Of a stretch of 8,008 nucleotides of DNA, positions 1 to 6,491 are shown piece by piece (positions within the stretch are counted from its first letter, which is position 1; every line of letters starts with the position of its first letter). Made by a program: the position numbers and the translations under genes. The notes under the pieces are model-generated. The model was not told the origin of the DNA. It searched no databases and saw only the letters and a program-made list of their open reading frames with translations. The DNA is from Thermomicrobiaceae bacterium (GTDB taxonomy: Bacteria; Chloroflexota; Chloroflexia; Thermomicrobiales; Thermomicrobiaceae): the NCBI GenBank assembly GCA_007123655.1, contig SKKR01000293.1, forward strand, positions 1 to 8,008, given 5' to 3'.

Positions 1-165
1 CCAGGGTTGATCCGGGACGCCACTTTCCACGTCGGCCGGCAGGACGACCACGTTGGGCAGGTATGCCTCCGCGGCCATCTCCACCGCCCCGACTTTCGAC
101 GCGTTACTCGATCCGATCGCGATCTCGATACGTTTCGGTGGTTGTTCCCGGCTCCGTTCGCTCAT
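1..165 (-). CDS. yjjX: Inosine/xanthosine triphosphatase, YjjX/DUF84 family (N-terminal part only)
   Basis: The first 55 codons of a minus-strand gene run off the left edge of the window. Enzymes of this family hydrolyse non-canonical purine nucleoside triphosphates (ITP, XTP) in the cytoplasm and so keep them out of nucleic acids. Two family signatures are visible. Residues 18-24 (GSSNASK) form the phosphate-binding S/T-x-N-x-x-K turn after a beta strand (IEIAI). Residues 44-54 (ADVESGVPDQP) match the conserved VESGVPxQP stretch. The ATG at 165 follows an in-frame stop nine codons upstream (complement of 184-186). About ten polar residues precede the first strand, so a slightly later true start cannot be excluded, although no other start codon lies before the core. 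No strong Shine-Dalgarno sequence is visible. The gene begins 57 bases after the RND transporter stop with no terminator between them, so it may be the last gene of that transcript. The family call is fairly secure; the rest of the enzyme is outside the window. Confidence 0.82.
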   Translation of the reverse strand, partial: MSERSREQPPKRIEIAIGSSNASKVGAVEMAAEAYLPNVVVLPADVESGVPDQPW

Positions 166-222
166 GTGCCAGAGTCTACGGCGTCATGGCGTCTGTGGAA
201 AGGCGCCTGATGATCGAGCTGG

Positions 223-2667
223 TTAATCAGAACTTGCTGGCTGTTCGTCTCGCTTCCCGTATCGGCGAGACCATCGATCCCACAGGACAAGTGCGCCGGG
301 TTCCACCAGAACCGCCGCCAGCAGAGCGAAGACGATGCTGAACGCTCCGAGCAGGCCGAGGCTCTGGATGGGAGGCAACCCGGAGAACGACAGCACCGCA
401 AATGCGCCCAGCGTTGTCAGCGCCGACCCGATCAGCGCGGCCCCTGTGTTGTCCAGCGTCCTCCCGACCGCTTCGTCGATCGACCCGGTGCGACCGCGGT
501 CCTGAACGAACCGGTTGACGACGTGGACCCCGTACGGCACGCCGATCCCGATCGCCACTGCGGTGAGCGTCGCCGTGAGGACGTTGAAACTGATACCGAG
601 CAGCCACATGACGCCCAGCACCAGCGATGCGGCGACGATCGCGGGGGTCATGGCGATCACGCCAAGTAGCGCGCTGCGATGCGTGAGCCGGTAATAGGCC
701 GCCAGAAGGACCAGGACAATTGACAGGGTGATACCTATCGACTGAGCCTGAAACGACGCCAGGTCGTCACTCATCTCTGACATGATGATTGGTTCGCTGC
801 TGATCGCGACGGTTCCCCCGGCGTTCACAACCGGCATGAACGCCCGCTCGATGTCGTCACGCAAGGCGTCGGCGCCTCCGTCCCCACCGGTTGTCTGGAT
901 CTGGACCAGTCCGGACTGATAGTCCGCGGAGACAAACTGGGTAAACCGCTCCTCCCCGACCGTGTCACGAAGTGTCTCGTAAACGCCCGTCAGTTCGTCT
1001 GGGCTCGGCGGTCCACTTTCACCGAATGAACCGTTGAAGCCGTCACCGCTCATTTGCGCTGCACTGCCGGCCAGCGTCACGATGGAGAGCGCTTGCGGCT
1101 CATCGTTGATCTTCCGGACATGTGAGACCTCGGAGAGGTTCGATTGCGCTTGCTGGATCCCCACGATCGTCGCCGGGTCAGTGAAGTCCGCATCGACCAC
1201 AACGAACGTAAGCTCATTGACGTTCGCGCCGAACAGCGCCCGCTGCATCGAAAGGATCGTCTCAACGTCAGACCCTTGTGGGATGAAATCGTCACGATCG
1301 AACTCAACAACCAGACCCGCGGCCGCGACAAGCGAAATGGCGACGAGTAGCACCGACGCGATGAGCCCCGCGAGAGGAAGGCGCACCGCAAGTTGCGCCG
1401 GAGTTCTCATTACGCGCTCGAGTTCGATCGCTCGAACCGCCGATTCTCCGGCATCGCTCCGCCGACGGTCGCGCAGGACCCGGGCGGACGGGACCAGTAA
1501 CCCCATAACGATGAAGGCACAGATCACGCCTGCGGCGACAAAGATACCGAAGTCGGCGATGATCGCGACCGGAGCAATGGCGTTGCCCCCGAATCCGATC
1601 GCCGTCCCGACCGTCGCCAGAATGAGAGCGGTACCGACCGTGCGGATCGCGCCGCCCGCGGCTGCACGCGGCTCCTCGCCACGCAGGCGTTGCTCGCGGT
1701 AGCGTGCGGTAAGGTGCATTGAGTAGTCGATTCCCAGTCCAACGAGCAACACCGGGACGATGACGCCAAGTTGCGAGAACGGCCCGGTCCAGCCGAGCAG
1801 TCCGGGACCGAGGAGCGCGATCAGCCCGAACGTCCAGATGACGGTCACGATCAAGCCAACGAGGCCTACGATGACGTCGAAGATCGAGCGGTAGGCCAGT
1901 GCCAGGATCGCGACCACGACGAGCAGAGCAAGTCCAAACAGCTGCGGGATCTCCGCCCTGATCGAATCGGTCAGGCTTGATACGAAGATCCCGTCGCTGA
2001 ACACAGTCACATCCAGCGAACCGTACTTAACGATCGGCTCTCCGGATGCGATTCCGAAGGCCCTGGCGACGCGCTCGGCTGCCTGGGTACGCTCGTCCTC
2101 GTTAAGGTTCGTATCCATGAACGCGACAATCAACGCTCCCCTGGCGTCGCCTGTCCCCGGGTCATAATCGTCTGAGAGCAGCGCCGCGTGTTCGGGTCGG
2201 CTCCCGAGGACGGCGCCTGCCATCGCAGAGATTTGCCGAGGGTCCGTCTCGTCGATCGAAACGCCTTGCTCGTCGAGTGCCGCCTGAATCGGCATTCGTG
2301 CGGAGCGGACCAGCGGCTCACCGAACTCATCAACCCGGATGTCGTCTCCGAGTGTATCGATGACGAGATCCTCAGCCGTACCAAGCGTCTGCAGGTTCTC
2401 CGGAGTCAGGACGTTTCCGCCCTCCCCGGCATCCAGGATGACCTGGACCATGCGTGCCGGATCGCCGAACTTGTCGCGGACGCGCTCATTCGTCTCGACA
2501 GCGACTGAGCCTTCCCGGCCGAACTCCGTAAGATCGACCTCGATTTTGAGGTTGCGCGCGAGTCCGGCGGACGCAACCGTCAGCACGAGTAGTACGACGA
2601 TCACCGCCCACGGGCGGCCGGTCGTCGCGGCTTCCAACAGCGAGAGGATTCGTTGCATTAGTGTCAC
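223..2667 (-). CDS. RND superfamily transporter, MMPL/HAE3-like
   Basis: An inner-membrane proton-driven exporter of the RND superfamily, closest in style to the HAE3/MMPL branch that moves lipids, hopanoids or hydrophobic compounds. Its 814 residues show the duplicated RND plan. TM1 is near 20-38, then a large extracytoplasmic loop (39-240) and TM2-TM6 (about 241-397). TM7 is near 430-452, then a second large loop (453-641) and TM8-TM12 (about 642-790). The TM4 signature is GLGIDYSMHLTARYREQ (310-326), with Asp314-Tyr315 as the expected proton-relay pair. The matching TM10 segment reads GIGVPYGVHVVNRF (707-720), with proline where relatives often have Asp. The listed start is GTG at 2667. 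An ATG three codons later (2658) has GGTGA five bases upstream, which would make the GTG part of the ribosome site and the protein 811 residues. It lies 60 bases behind the TetR gene, which probably regulates it. No adjacent membrane-fusion or outer-membrane partner is seen. The substrate is unknown. Confidence 0.9.
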   Translation of the reverse strand: MTLMQRILSLLEAATTGRPWAVIVVLLVLTVASAGLARNLKIEVDLTEFGREGSVAVETNERVRDKFGDPARMVQVILDAGEGGNVLTPENLQTLGTAEDLVIDTLGDDIRVDEFGEPLVRSARMPIQAALDEQGVSIDETDPRQISAMAGAVLGSRPEHAALLSDDYDPGTGDARGALIVAFMDTNLNEDERTQAAERVARAFGIASGEPIVKYGSLDVTVFSDGIFVSSLTDSIRAEIPQLFGLALLVVVAILALAYRSIFDVIVGLVGLIVTVIWTFGLIALLGPGLLGWTGPFSQLGVIVPVLLVGLGIDYSMHLTARYREQRLRGEEPRAAAGGAIRTVGTALILATVGTAIGFGGNAIAPVAIIADFGIFVAAGVICAFIVMGLLVPSARVLRDRRRSDAGESAVRAIELERVMRTPAQLAVRLPLAGLIASVLLVAISLVAAAGLVVEFDRDDFIPQGSDVETILSMQRALFGANVNELTFVVVDADFTDPATIVGIQQAQSNLSEVSHVRKINDEPQALSIVTLAGSAAQMSGDGFNGSFGESGPPSPDELTGVYETLRDTVGEERFTQFVSADYQSGLVQIQTTGGDGGADALRDDIERAFMPVVNAGGTVAISSEPIIMSEMSDDLASFQAQSIGITLSIVLVLLAAYYRLTHRSALLGVIAMTPAIVAASLVLGVMWLLGISFNVLTATLTAVAIGIGVPYGVHVVNRFVQDRGRTGSIDEAVGRTLDNTGAALIGSALTTLGAFAVLSFSGLPPIQSLGLLGAFSIVFALLAAVLVEPGALVLWDRWSRRYGKRDEQPASSD

Positions 2668-2691
2668 CAGCCCAAATCTATCCCTGAACCG

Positions 2692-2708
2692 GGACGGTCA
2701 GCCCGTCC
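2692..2708 (-). promoter_or_regulatory. Small GC hairpin between tetR and the RND gene
   Basis: GGACGG and CCGTCC form a six-base-pair perfect stem around a five-base loop (TCAGC on the plus strand) in the 60-base gap between the TetR stop and the transporter start. No T-run follows it in the direction of transcription, so it is a poor intrinsic terminator. It could be an mRNA stability or pausing element, or chance in GC-rich DNA. Confidence 0.25.
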
Positions 2709-2727
2709 GTCGGCGACAGGCTCCACG

Positions 2728-3387
2728 TCATTGCGTCAACCCGGCGTCCCCGGGCAGTCCATCCGGGGCCGCTCCATACACGAGCCCGGCGTGATAGATC
2801 CGCACGACGACCGACACGTATTCGTGATCGTCGGTGTCCTGCAGGTCCACACTGCGAAAAACGTATTTTCTGAGCACGTAGCCCACGAGTGAGCCGAAAA
2901 ACGCCTGTGCAGCCATCCGGCTGTCGATCGGAGCAAGCTCGCCATCGGCGATGCGTTGATCGAACTGTTCGGCGAGCGGTCCGACGGCCTGCTGGGAGAT
3001 CATCTGTCCGACCTTCTGCCACACCTCCGGAAACCCTATGATCTCGCTCAGCGCCAGCCGGATGAGTCGGAGGACATTCGGGCCGGTCATAATGGATATG
3101 AACTGTCCGCCGATTTGTGACAGCACCTCATCCAGCGGAAGTGTCTCCGCCCCGTCTTCCGGAATCGTCAGACCGTAGAGCGGGAAGAGTCGCGATATGA
3201 CCGCCAGAAACAGCTCGTTCTTGTCCCGGAAGTACCAGTAGATCAGCCCCGGGCTGATTCCCGCCTCGCGGGCGACTTCCCTGTTGGACGTTCCCGAAAA
3301 CCCCTTCTCGGCGAAGATCCGGCTCGCGGCGGAAACAATCACCTCGCGTTTTGACGCATGCTCGCCGCTGGTCGTTGTGTCTGACAT
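2728..3387 (-). CDS. TetR/AcrR-family transcriptional repressor
   Basis: A 219-residue one-component repressor, typical in length for the family. The N-terminal DNA-binding domain spans about residues 13-60. It runs from KREVIVSAASRIFAEKGF into the helix-turn-helix around 33-54 (SNREVAREAGISPGLIYWYF) and ends in the usual FRDKNELF. The C-terminal part (about 65-205) is the divergent, mostly helical ligand-binding and dimerisation domain, and it gives no clue to the inducer. The ATG at 3387 has a perfect AGGAGG five bases upstream. The next gene downstream is an RND exporter, the classic arrangement of a repressor controlling its own pump. The divergent region just upstream carries paired TTGAT-N6-ATCAA sites suited to a TetR dimer, one of which sits within 15-35 bases of this start codon, so autorepression is likely. 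The family is certain; the ligand and exact regulon are inferred. Confidence 0.93.
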   Translation of the reverse strand: MSDTTTSGEHASKREVIVSAASRIFAEKGFSGTSNREVAREAGISPGLIYWYFRDKNELFLAVISRLFPLYGLTIPEDGAETLPLDEVLSQIGGQFISIMTGPNVLRLIRLALSEIIGFPEVWQKVGQMISQQAVGPLAEQFDQRIADGELAPIDSRMAAQAFFGSLVGYVLRKYVFRSVDLQDTDDHEYVSVVVRIYHAGLVYGAAPDGLPGDAGLTQ

Positions 3388-3392
3388 CGGCT

Positions 3393-3398
3393 CCTCCT
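3393..3398 (-). promoter_or_regulatory. Ribosome binding site of tetR
   Basis: The minus strand reads AGGAGG five bases before the ATG at 3387. It is the strongest Shine-Dalgarno match in the window and fixes the start of the TetR gene. Confidence 0.8.
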
Positions 3399-3401
3399 GA
3401 T

Positions 3402-3421
3402 TTGATTAACCGATCAATCAA
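3402..3421. promoter_or_regulatory. Putative TetR operator O1
   Basis: An imperfect 20-base palindrome, TTGATTAACCGATCAATCAA, with perfect TTGATT/AATCAA outer arms. Inside it the unit TTGAT-N6-ATCAA occupies 3402-3417, the same layout as the site at 3491-3506. It lies between the tetR ribosome site and a possible tetR -10 box, where a bound repressor would block transcription of tetR and the pump. Binding by the neighbouring TetR protein is inferred from position and symmetry. Confidence 0.6.
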
Positions 3422-3422
3422 G

Positions 3423-3428
3423 AGCATA
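3423..3428 (-). promoter_or_regulatory. Possible -10 box of tetR
   Basis: The minus strand reads TATGCT, four of six matches to TATAAT, and it would start transcription inside operator O1. No convincing -35 box is seen at 16-18 bases, so this is a weak assignment. Confidence 0.25.
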
Positions 3429-3451
3429 CACGCGCGAAACTCGGTTGGGAA

Positions 3452-3467
3452 CTGACCTTTCGGTCAG
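3452..3467. promoter_or_regulatory. Inverted repeat CTGACC-TTTC-GGTCAG
   Basis: A 16-base inverted repeat with perfect six-base arms and a four-base centre lies midway between the divergent start codons. The TGACC/GGTCA half-sites resemble many TetR-family operators but differ from the TTGAT/ATCAA sites on either side. It could bind a second regulator, or form a small hairpin in an RNA crossing the region. Confidence 0.4.
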
Positions 3468-3488
3468 GGGGTCCGATCAAGCGACGCT

Positions 3489-3508
3489 GGTTGATGGCGC
3501 GATCAACC
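3489..3508. promoter_or_regulatory. Putative TetR operator O2
   Basis: A 20-base inverted repeat with perfect seven-base arms, GGTTGAT-GGCGCG-ATCAACC. Its core TTGAT-N6-ATCAA (3491-3506) has the same half-sites and spacing as O1. It ends ten bases before the TATAGT -10 box of the rightward gene, so bound protein would cover the -35 to -10 interval. An extra half-site (CCGATCAA, 3473-3480) lies just to its left. The nine-base direct repeat CGACGCTGG (3482-3490 and 3509-3517) flanks the palindrome. Confidence 0.6.
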
Positions 3509-3518
3509 CGACGCTGGC

Positions 3519-3524
3519 TATAGT
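3519..3524 (+). promoter_or_regulatory. Possible -10 box of the MmgE/PrpD gene
   Basis: TATAGT matches five of six bases of TATAAT and would give a leader of roughly 40 bases before the ATG at 3570. No good -35 hexamer sits at 17 bases. The nearest TTGAT(G) belongs to operator O2 and is 22 bases away. The promoter may be weak or may use an activator or a non-standard sigma factor. Confidence 0.35.
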
Positions 3525-3569
3525 TGGCGACTGTGTGACACGACTGGATGAGCGACTGGAGCACGACCG

Positions 3570-4970
3570 ATGACGCTGGCACAACGGATGGCACGGTTCG
3601 CCCTTCACCTCTCATGGGGCGAGCTTCCGGCGAAGACCGTCGAGTCGGCGACGCGAGCGATCGCGGATACGCTGGCCTGCGCGATCGCCGCCACGGACGA
3701 GCCGTCCGTGCGACTGCTGCGGGACTACGCACTGGCCCGCTCTGCCCGGCAGACCGCGACGCTGCTCGGAACCGCCGAACGGGTCGATCCGGCGCTCGCC
3801 GCGCTGGTCAACGCGACAGCTGCCCGAGACCTCGACGCCAACGATCTGTATGCCACCATCCCCGGACGAGACACCGGTCACTTCTCCGACGCCATCCCCG
3901 CTCTGCTGGCCGTGGCGGAGCATCAGGGTTCGGGCGGCCGGGACCTGATTCTGGCGACGGTCATCGTCTACGAGATTCAGGCAGCGCTGGCCGAGGGATA
4001 TCTCTGGATGAACCGCGGGTTGCACTCCGTCAGCCAGGTTGCCTGGGCGGTCCCCGCCGCTGCCGGGCGCCTGATGGGACTTTCCGAGGACGAGATCTCC
4101 CACGCGATCGGGCTGTCCGGATCGACCGGCGGCCTGATCCTGCAATCCTGGCTGAAGCCCTCAGCGCAGATCCCCATGATCAAGGGCGCTTCCGCCGGGT
4201 TCGCGGCGATGCGTGGAGTCGAGGCTGCCGAACTGGCGAAAATGGGCTTCACCGCCCCGCCGGATGCGCTGGAGACGCTGTTCGACCGCCTGCCGTCAGA
4301 TGCCGAGGCGGATCGTTTTGCAAGACTCGAGGAACGCGAGCAGTTCGCGGTCGAGCGCACGATCATCAAGCGGTACCCGGCACAGATCTATACCCAGTCC
4401 GCGATCGAGGCGGCGATCGAGTTATCCGGCCGGATCGGGTCGATGGACGACGTGGCCGTCGCCACGCTCTACGGGCACCGCAACGTGGCCGCCGGGGTAC
4501 AGGGCTCCGGGGAGGCCTATACGCCGGAGACCAGGGAAGCGGCGGATCACAGCACGCCGTTCGTCGTGGCGATGGCGCTCCGGGACGGTGACCTCACCGC
4601 GGCGAGCTACCGGGACGAGCCGTGGCGCGACGAGGCGGTACTCGACGTGATGCGGCGGATCGATCTGGTGATCGACCCCGACCTCGACGCCGCGTTCGAC
4701 AGGGACGGCAAGCTGGGATGCAAGCTGGTCGTCGAGCTGGTGGACGGCACCGTGCTGGAGACCGAGGTCGACCAGCCCGAAGGACATCCGGACCGGCCGA
4801 TGTCGACGGAGTCACTCAACGCGAAGTTCCGGGAACTGCTGTTCGGTATTGCTCCAGACCGCCGGACGAGCGATCTCATCGATCTCACGTCCTCGCTGGC
4901 GACCGCTCCCGACCTGTCCCGGCTGATCGACGGGCTGCCGGTGCTTGACACTCAGGCACAGCACCGGTAG
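3570..4970 (+). CDS. MmgE/PrpD family protein (2-methylcitrate dehydratase-like fold)
   Basis: A 466-residue cytoplasmic protein of the MmgE/PrpD family, whose known members dehydrate 2-methylcitrate or decarboxylate cis-aconitate; many others have unknown substrates. Family landmarks appear in order: DTLACAIA (33-40), NATAARDLDANDLY (81-94), a His in GHFSDAIP (103-110), LHSVSQ (151-156), IKGASAGFAA (204-213), KRYPAQIYTQSAIEAA (267-282), TREAADHSTPFVVAMAL (321-337) and GHPDRPMS (405-412). Length and motif order are complete, so the gene looks intact. In PrpD the 267-282 region carries PAEFHxQ; here it is PAQIYTQ, so His is replaced by Tyr274. The ATG at 3570 has GGAG eight bases upstream. The gene starts divergently from tetR and its promoter abuts operator O2, which suggests shared control with the pump. 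No prpB, prpC or other methylcitrate-cycle gene is nearby, so a true PrpD role is not supported. The family is secure; the reaction is unknown. Confidence 0.9.
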   Translation: MTLAQRMARFALHLSWGELPAKTVESATRAIADTLACAIAATDEPSVRLLRDYALARSARQTATLLGTAERVDPALAALVNATAARDLDANDLYATIPGRDTGHFSDAIPALLAVAEHQGSGGRDLILATVIVYEIQAALAEGYLWMNRGLHSVSQVAWAVPAAAGRLMGLSEDEISHAIGLSGSTGGLILQSWLKPSAQIPMIKGASAGFAAMRGVEAAELAKMGFTAPPDALETLFDRLPSDAEADRFARLEEREQFAVERTIIKRYPAQIYTQSAIEAAIELSGRIGSMDDVAVATLYGHRNVAAGVQGSGEAYTPETREAADHSTPFVVAMALRDGDLTAASYRDEPWRDEAVLDVMRRIDLVIDPDLDAAFDRDGKLGCKLVVELVDGTVLETEVDQPEGHPDRPMSTESLNAKFRELLFGIAPDRRTSDLIDLTSSLATAPDLSRLIDGLPVLDTQAQHR

Positions 4971-5208
4971 GATTTCCGGCACGATCAGACAACGCTCCGC
5001 GTGACGTGCTCGTTCGGAGCCGGGACAACTTAGCGACTGCGGCGAATGCTTGACACGCACTGTCGACAGGCTGGCGCAACTCGGGACAGCGATCCACCCT
5101 CTCCTCTTCGACCGGGACCAGAGTCAAAACCGATTCCGGGATCCTGCCGCCGCGAGCGCGGCGTTCAGGCTTTTCGTTCGAACCCGTGTTCAGGGAAGAG
5201 GTGCCTCA
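4971..5208 (+). other. 238-base intergenic region before the collagen-like gene
   Basis: No coding sequence is supported here. GCTCCG (4994-4999) and CGGAGC (5015-5020) can pair around a 15-base loop, but no T-run follows, so this is a poor terminator for the upstream gene. TTGACA at 5050-5055 is a perfect -35 hexamer, but nothing like TATAAT lies 16-18 bases downstream. An eight-base palindrome GTTCGAAC (5176-5183) overlaps the LexA-like site listed separately. The surface-protein frame stays open back to a TTG at 5050, but the encoded stretch resembles no leader and comes before a proper signal peptide. Confidence 0.5.
5179..5192. promoter_or_regulatory. LexA/SOS-box-like site CGAAC-N4-GTTC
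   Basis: CGAACCCGTGTTCA contains the inverted repeat GAAC-N4-GTTC. It agrees with 12 of 14 positions of the Gram-positive LexA consensus (CGAAC-RNRY-GTTYC). It ends 16 bases before the GTG start of the collagen-like gene, so a bound repressor would overlap early transcription. Damage control of such a gene would be unexpected, and one near-match could be chance. Confidence 0.3.
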
Positions 5209-6441
5209 GTGTCAACGATTGTCCCGTCTCCGGGAGTACGGCGAATCTTGATGTACGTGCTGTTCGTGGCGCTCCTGACCGGGCTCGGATCGGTCGTGCT
5301 GGCGTCCGCGCAGAGTGGAGCGTCCGGAAATGTCCTGAAAGCGTGCATTGACTCCAGCAACGGCGTGCTCTACGGCGTTCGTGACGACGGTCAGGATCCT
5401 CGTTGCAGTCGCGGGGACAGTTCGATCGAGTGGTCCATCAGCGGTGAAGATGATGATGCCGGCGACGACGATATCCGGCTGGTGTTCCAGGGTTCCTGGC
5501 AGTCGGGTGTGCTGTACTTTCAGGGAGCTGTTGTCGAGTATGAGGGAAGCTCCTATGTCGCGACGGCGACTCAGACCACAGCGAACCCGGAGAGCAGCAG
5601 TGACTGGCAACTCTTGGCGCTTCGCGGAGATCAAGGTCCGCCTGGTCCTTCCGGCGATCCTGGAGCGGAAGGGCCGGAGGGACCTCCTGGTCCAGAAGGT
5701 CCAGAAGGTCCAGCAGGACCGCCCGGTCCCCAGGGCGAGCAGGGTCCCGCCGGCGCGACCGGCCCACAGGGACTCCCCGGTGAAGGGTTCGACTGGCAGG
5801 GTGAGTTCGATCCGTCCGCGGCGCCGTATCTCCGGAACGATGTTGTCAGATATGACGGTTCGGCCTGGATTGTCACCGCGGAGCATACGTCCGAATCTCC
5901 GGCGGGCAGCGAGGACTGGGAGTTGTTCGTGCAGCGAGGAGCGGACGGAGCACCGGGCGACGCCGCGTCAGGCCTCACCTGGCGTGGGGACTTCCTGTCC
6001 GGGGAGACTTACAACGAATACGACCTCGTTCATCACGCCGGATCAACCTGGATAGCCGTGGTCGACGAAACAGGCGAAGAACCGGGTACGAGTTCCGACT
6101 GGGACCTGTTCGCGGCCGGTGCCGATGACGGATCGGACGGAAACGGCGATAGCGGTAACGGAACAGGCGACCTTCAGATACAGCGAGTTGTCGAGACCTT
6201 TCCAGGCGAGGAGTTGACCGACGACTTCGTTGAGGTTTCCTGTCCGGCAGATGCGCCCCGAGTGATCGGAGGTGGATTTCGGTTGACCGAGGGATTCTCC
6301 TCGCTTGAGAACATGGTCTCGAACGGACCGGTGCTCGATGTAGACGGTCTGGATTCCTGGCGAGTGGAGTGGACGACCTGGTTCGGACAGCAGTTCGATT
6401 CCATCCAGGTTCTGGCTACCTGCATCCCGGACTCCGACTGA
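5209..6441 (+). CDS. Exported modular protein with collagen-like triplets and three carbohydrate-binding-like repeats
   Basis: A 410-residue predicted surface or secreted protein, not matched to a named gene. Residues 1-34 form a signal peptide: Arg11-Arg12, a hydrophobic run 13-31, and an Ala-Ser-Ala site cutting before Gln35. Residues 41-77 form a small domain with Cys46 and Cys66, of the kind that precedes collagen-like regions in other bacterial proteins. An acidic patch (80-89) follows. Three copies of a CBM5/12-like module are seen (92-139, 194-243, 256-303), each with V-x-Y/H-x-G-S and ending S-x-D-W-x-L. Eighteen perfect Gly-X-Y triplets (140-193) follow copy 1, three short triplets (244-252) follow copy 2, and a Gly/Asp/Asn/Ser linker (304-320) follows copy 3. 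The C-terminal domain (321-410) has Cys345, GGGF (354-357) and Cys405. The GTG at 5209 has GAGGTG five bases upstream, preferred over a TTG at 5050. Glycan binding or cell-surface adhesion is inferred. Confidence 0.85.
   Translation: MSTIVPSPGVRRILMYVLFVALLTGLGSVVLASAQSGASGNVLKACIDSSNGVLYGVRDDGQDPRCSRGDSSIEWSISGEDDDAGDDDIRLVFQGSWQSGVLYFQGAVVEYEGSSYVATATQTTANPESSSDWQLLALRGDQGPPGPSGDPGAEGPEGPPGPEGPEGPAGPPGPQGEQGPAGATGPQGLPGEGFDWQGEFDPSAAPYLRNDVVRYDGSAWIVTAEHTSESPAGSEDWELFVQRGADGAPGDAASGLTWRGDFLSGETYNEYDLVHHAGSTWIAVVDETGEEPGTSSDWDLFAAGADDGSDGNGDSGNGTGDLQIQRVVETFPGEELTDDFVEVSCPADAPRVIGGGFRLTEGFSSLENMVSNGPVLDVDGLDSWRVEWTTWFGQQFDSIQVLATCIPDSD
5482..6120 (+). repeat. Three-fold protein-level repeat of a CBM-like module
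   Basis: Three diverged copies encode residues 92-140, 194-244 and 256-304 of the surface protein (bases 5482-5628, 5788-5940 and 5974-6120). All share hydrophobic-x-G, a Tyr, a V-V/L-V strand, an aromatic-flanked G-S turn, a Pro, and an S-x-D-W-x-L ending. Copies 1 and 2 continue directly into an R-G-(A)-D start of Gly-X-Y triplets. DNA identity is low, so the duplication is old. Confidence 0.7.
5626..5787 (+). repeat. Collagen-like Gly-X-Y coding stretch
   Basis: Eighteen uninterrupted Gly-X-Y triplets (residues 140-193), rich in Gly-Pro-Pro, Gly-Pro-Glu, Gly-Pro-Gln and Gly-Pro-Ala, are expected to form a trimeric collagen-type helix. Within it the nine-base unit GGTCCAGAA is repeated at 5689-5697 and 5698-5706, with a one-base variant at 5707-5715, so length could change by slippage without losing frame. 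Confidence 0.85.
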
Positions 6442-6491
6442 GACACCGGACATCACGTTGATCTGCCGCCGTTCCTCGTGTTGCCTCTGGA

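Noticed and set aside
201..208. Eight-base palindrome AGGCGCCT in the gap between the transporter and yjjX
   Set aside because: It is too short to call an operator or hairpin, and such sites are common by chance in GC-rich DNA.
1034..1702. 222-codon open frame on the plus strand opposite the RND transporter
   Set aside because: It is a Ser/Arg/Ala-rich low-complexity product antisense to a clear transmembrane transporter. No ribosome site or family match is seen.
3548..4591. 347-codon open frame on the plus strand overlapping the MmgE/PrpD gene
   Set aside because: It is Arg/Gly-rich, matches no family and overlaps a protein with clear MmgE/PrpD motifs in another frame. It is typical of GC-rich out-of-frame reading.
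4994..5020. Terminator for the MmgE/PrpD gene
   Set aside because: A six-base stem with a 15-base loop and no following T-run does not meet intrinsic terminator criteria.
5050..5208. Upstream TTG start giving a 463-residue form of the surface protein
   Set aside because: The extra 53 residues contain no signal and would place the signal peptide internally. The GTG at 5209 has a good Shine-Dalgarno sequence and gives a canonical signal peptide.
5212..5886. 224-codon minus-strand open frame opposite the collagen-like gene
   Set aside because: Antisense of Gly-Pro-rich codons stays open by composition. The plus-strand protein has a signal peptide, repeats and collagen triplets.
5209..6441. Phage tail fibre or prophage remnant
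   Set aside because: Collagen plus CBM-like modules occur in tail fibres, but this protein has an N-terminal signal peptide and no phage structural, lysis or integrase genes are nearby.
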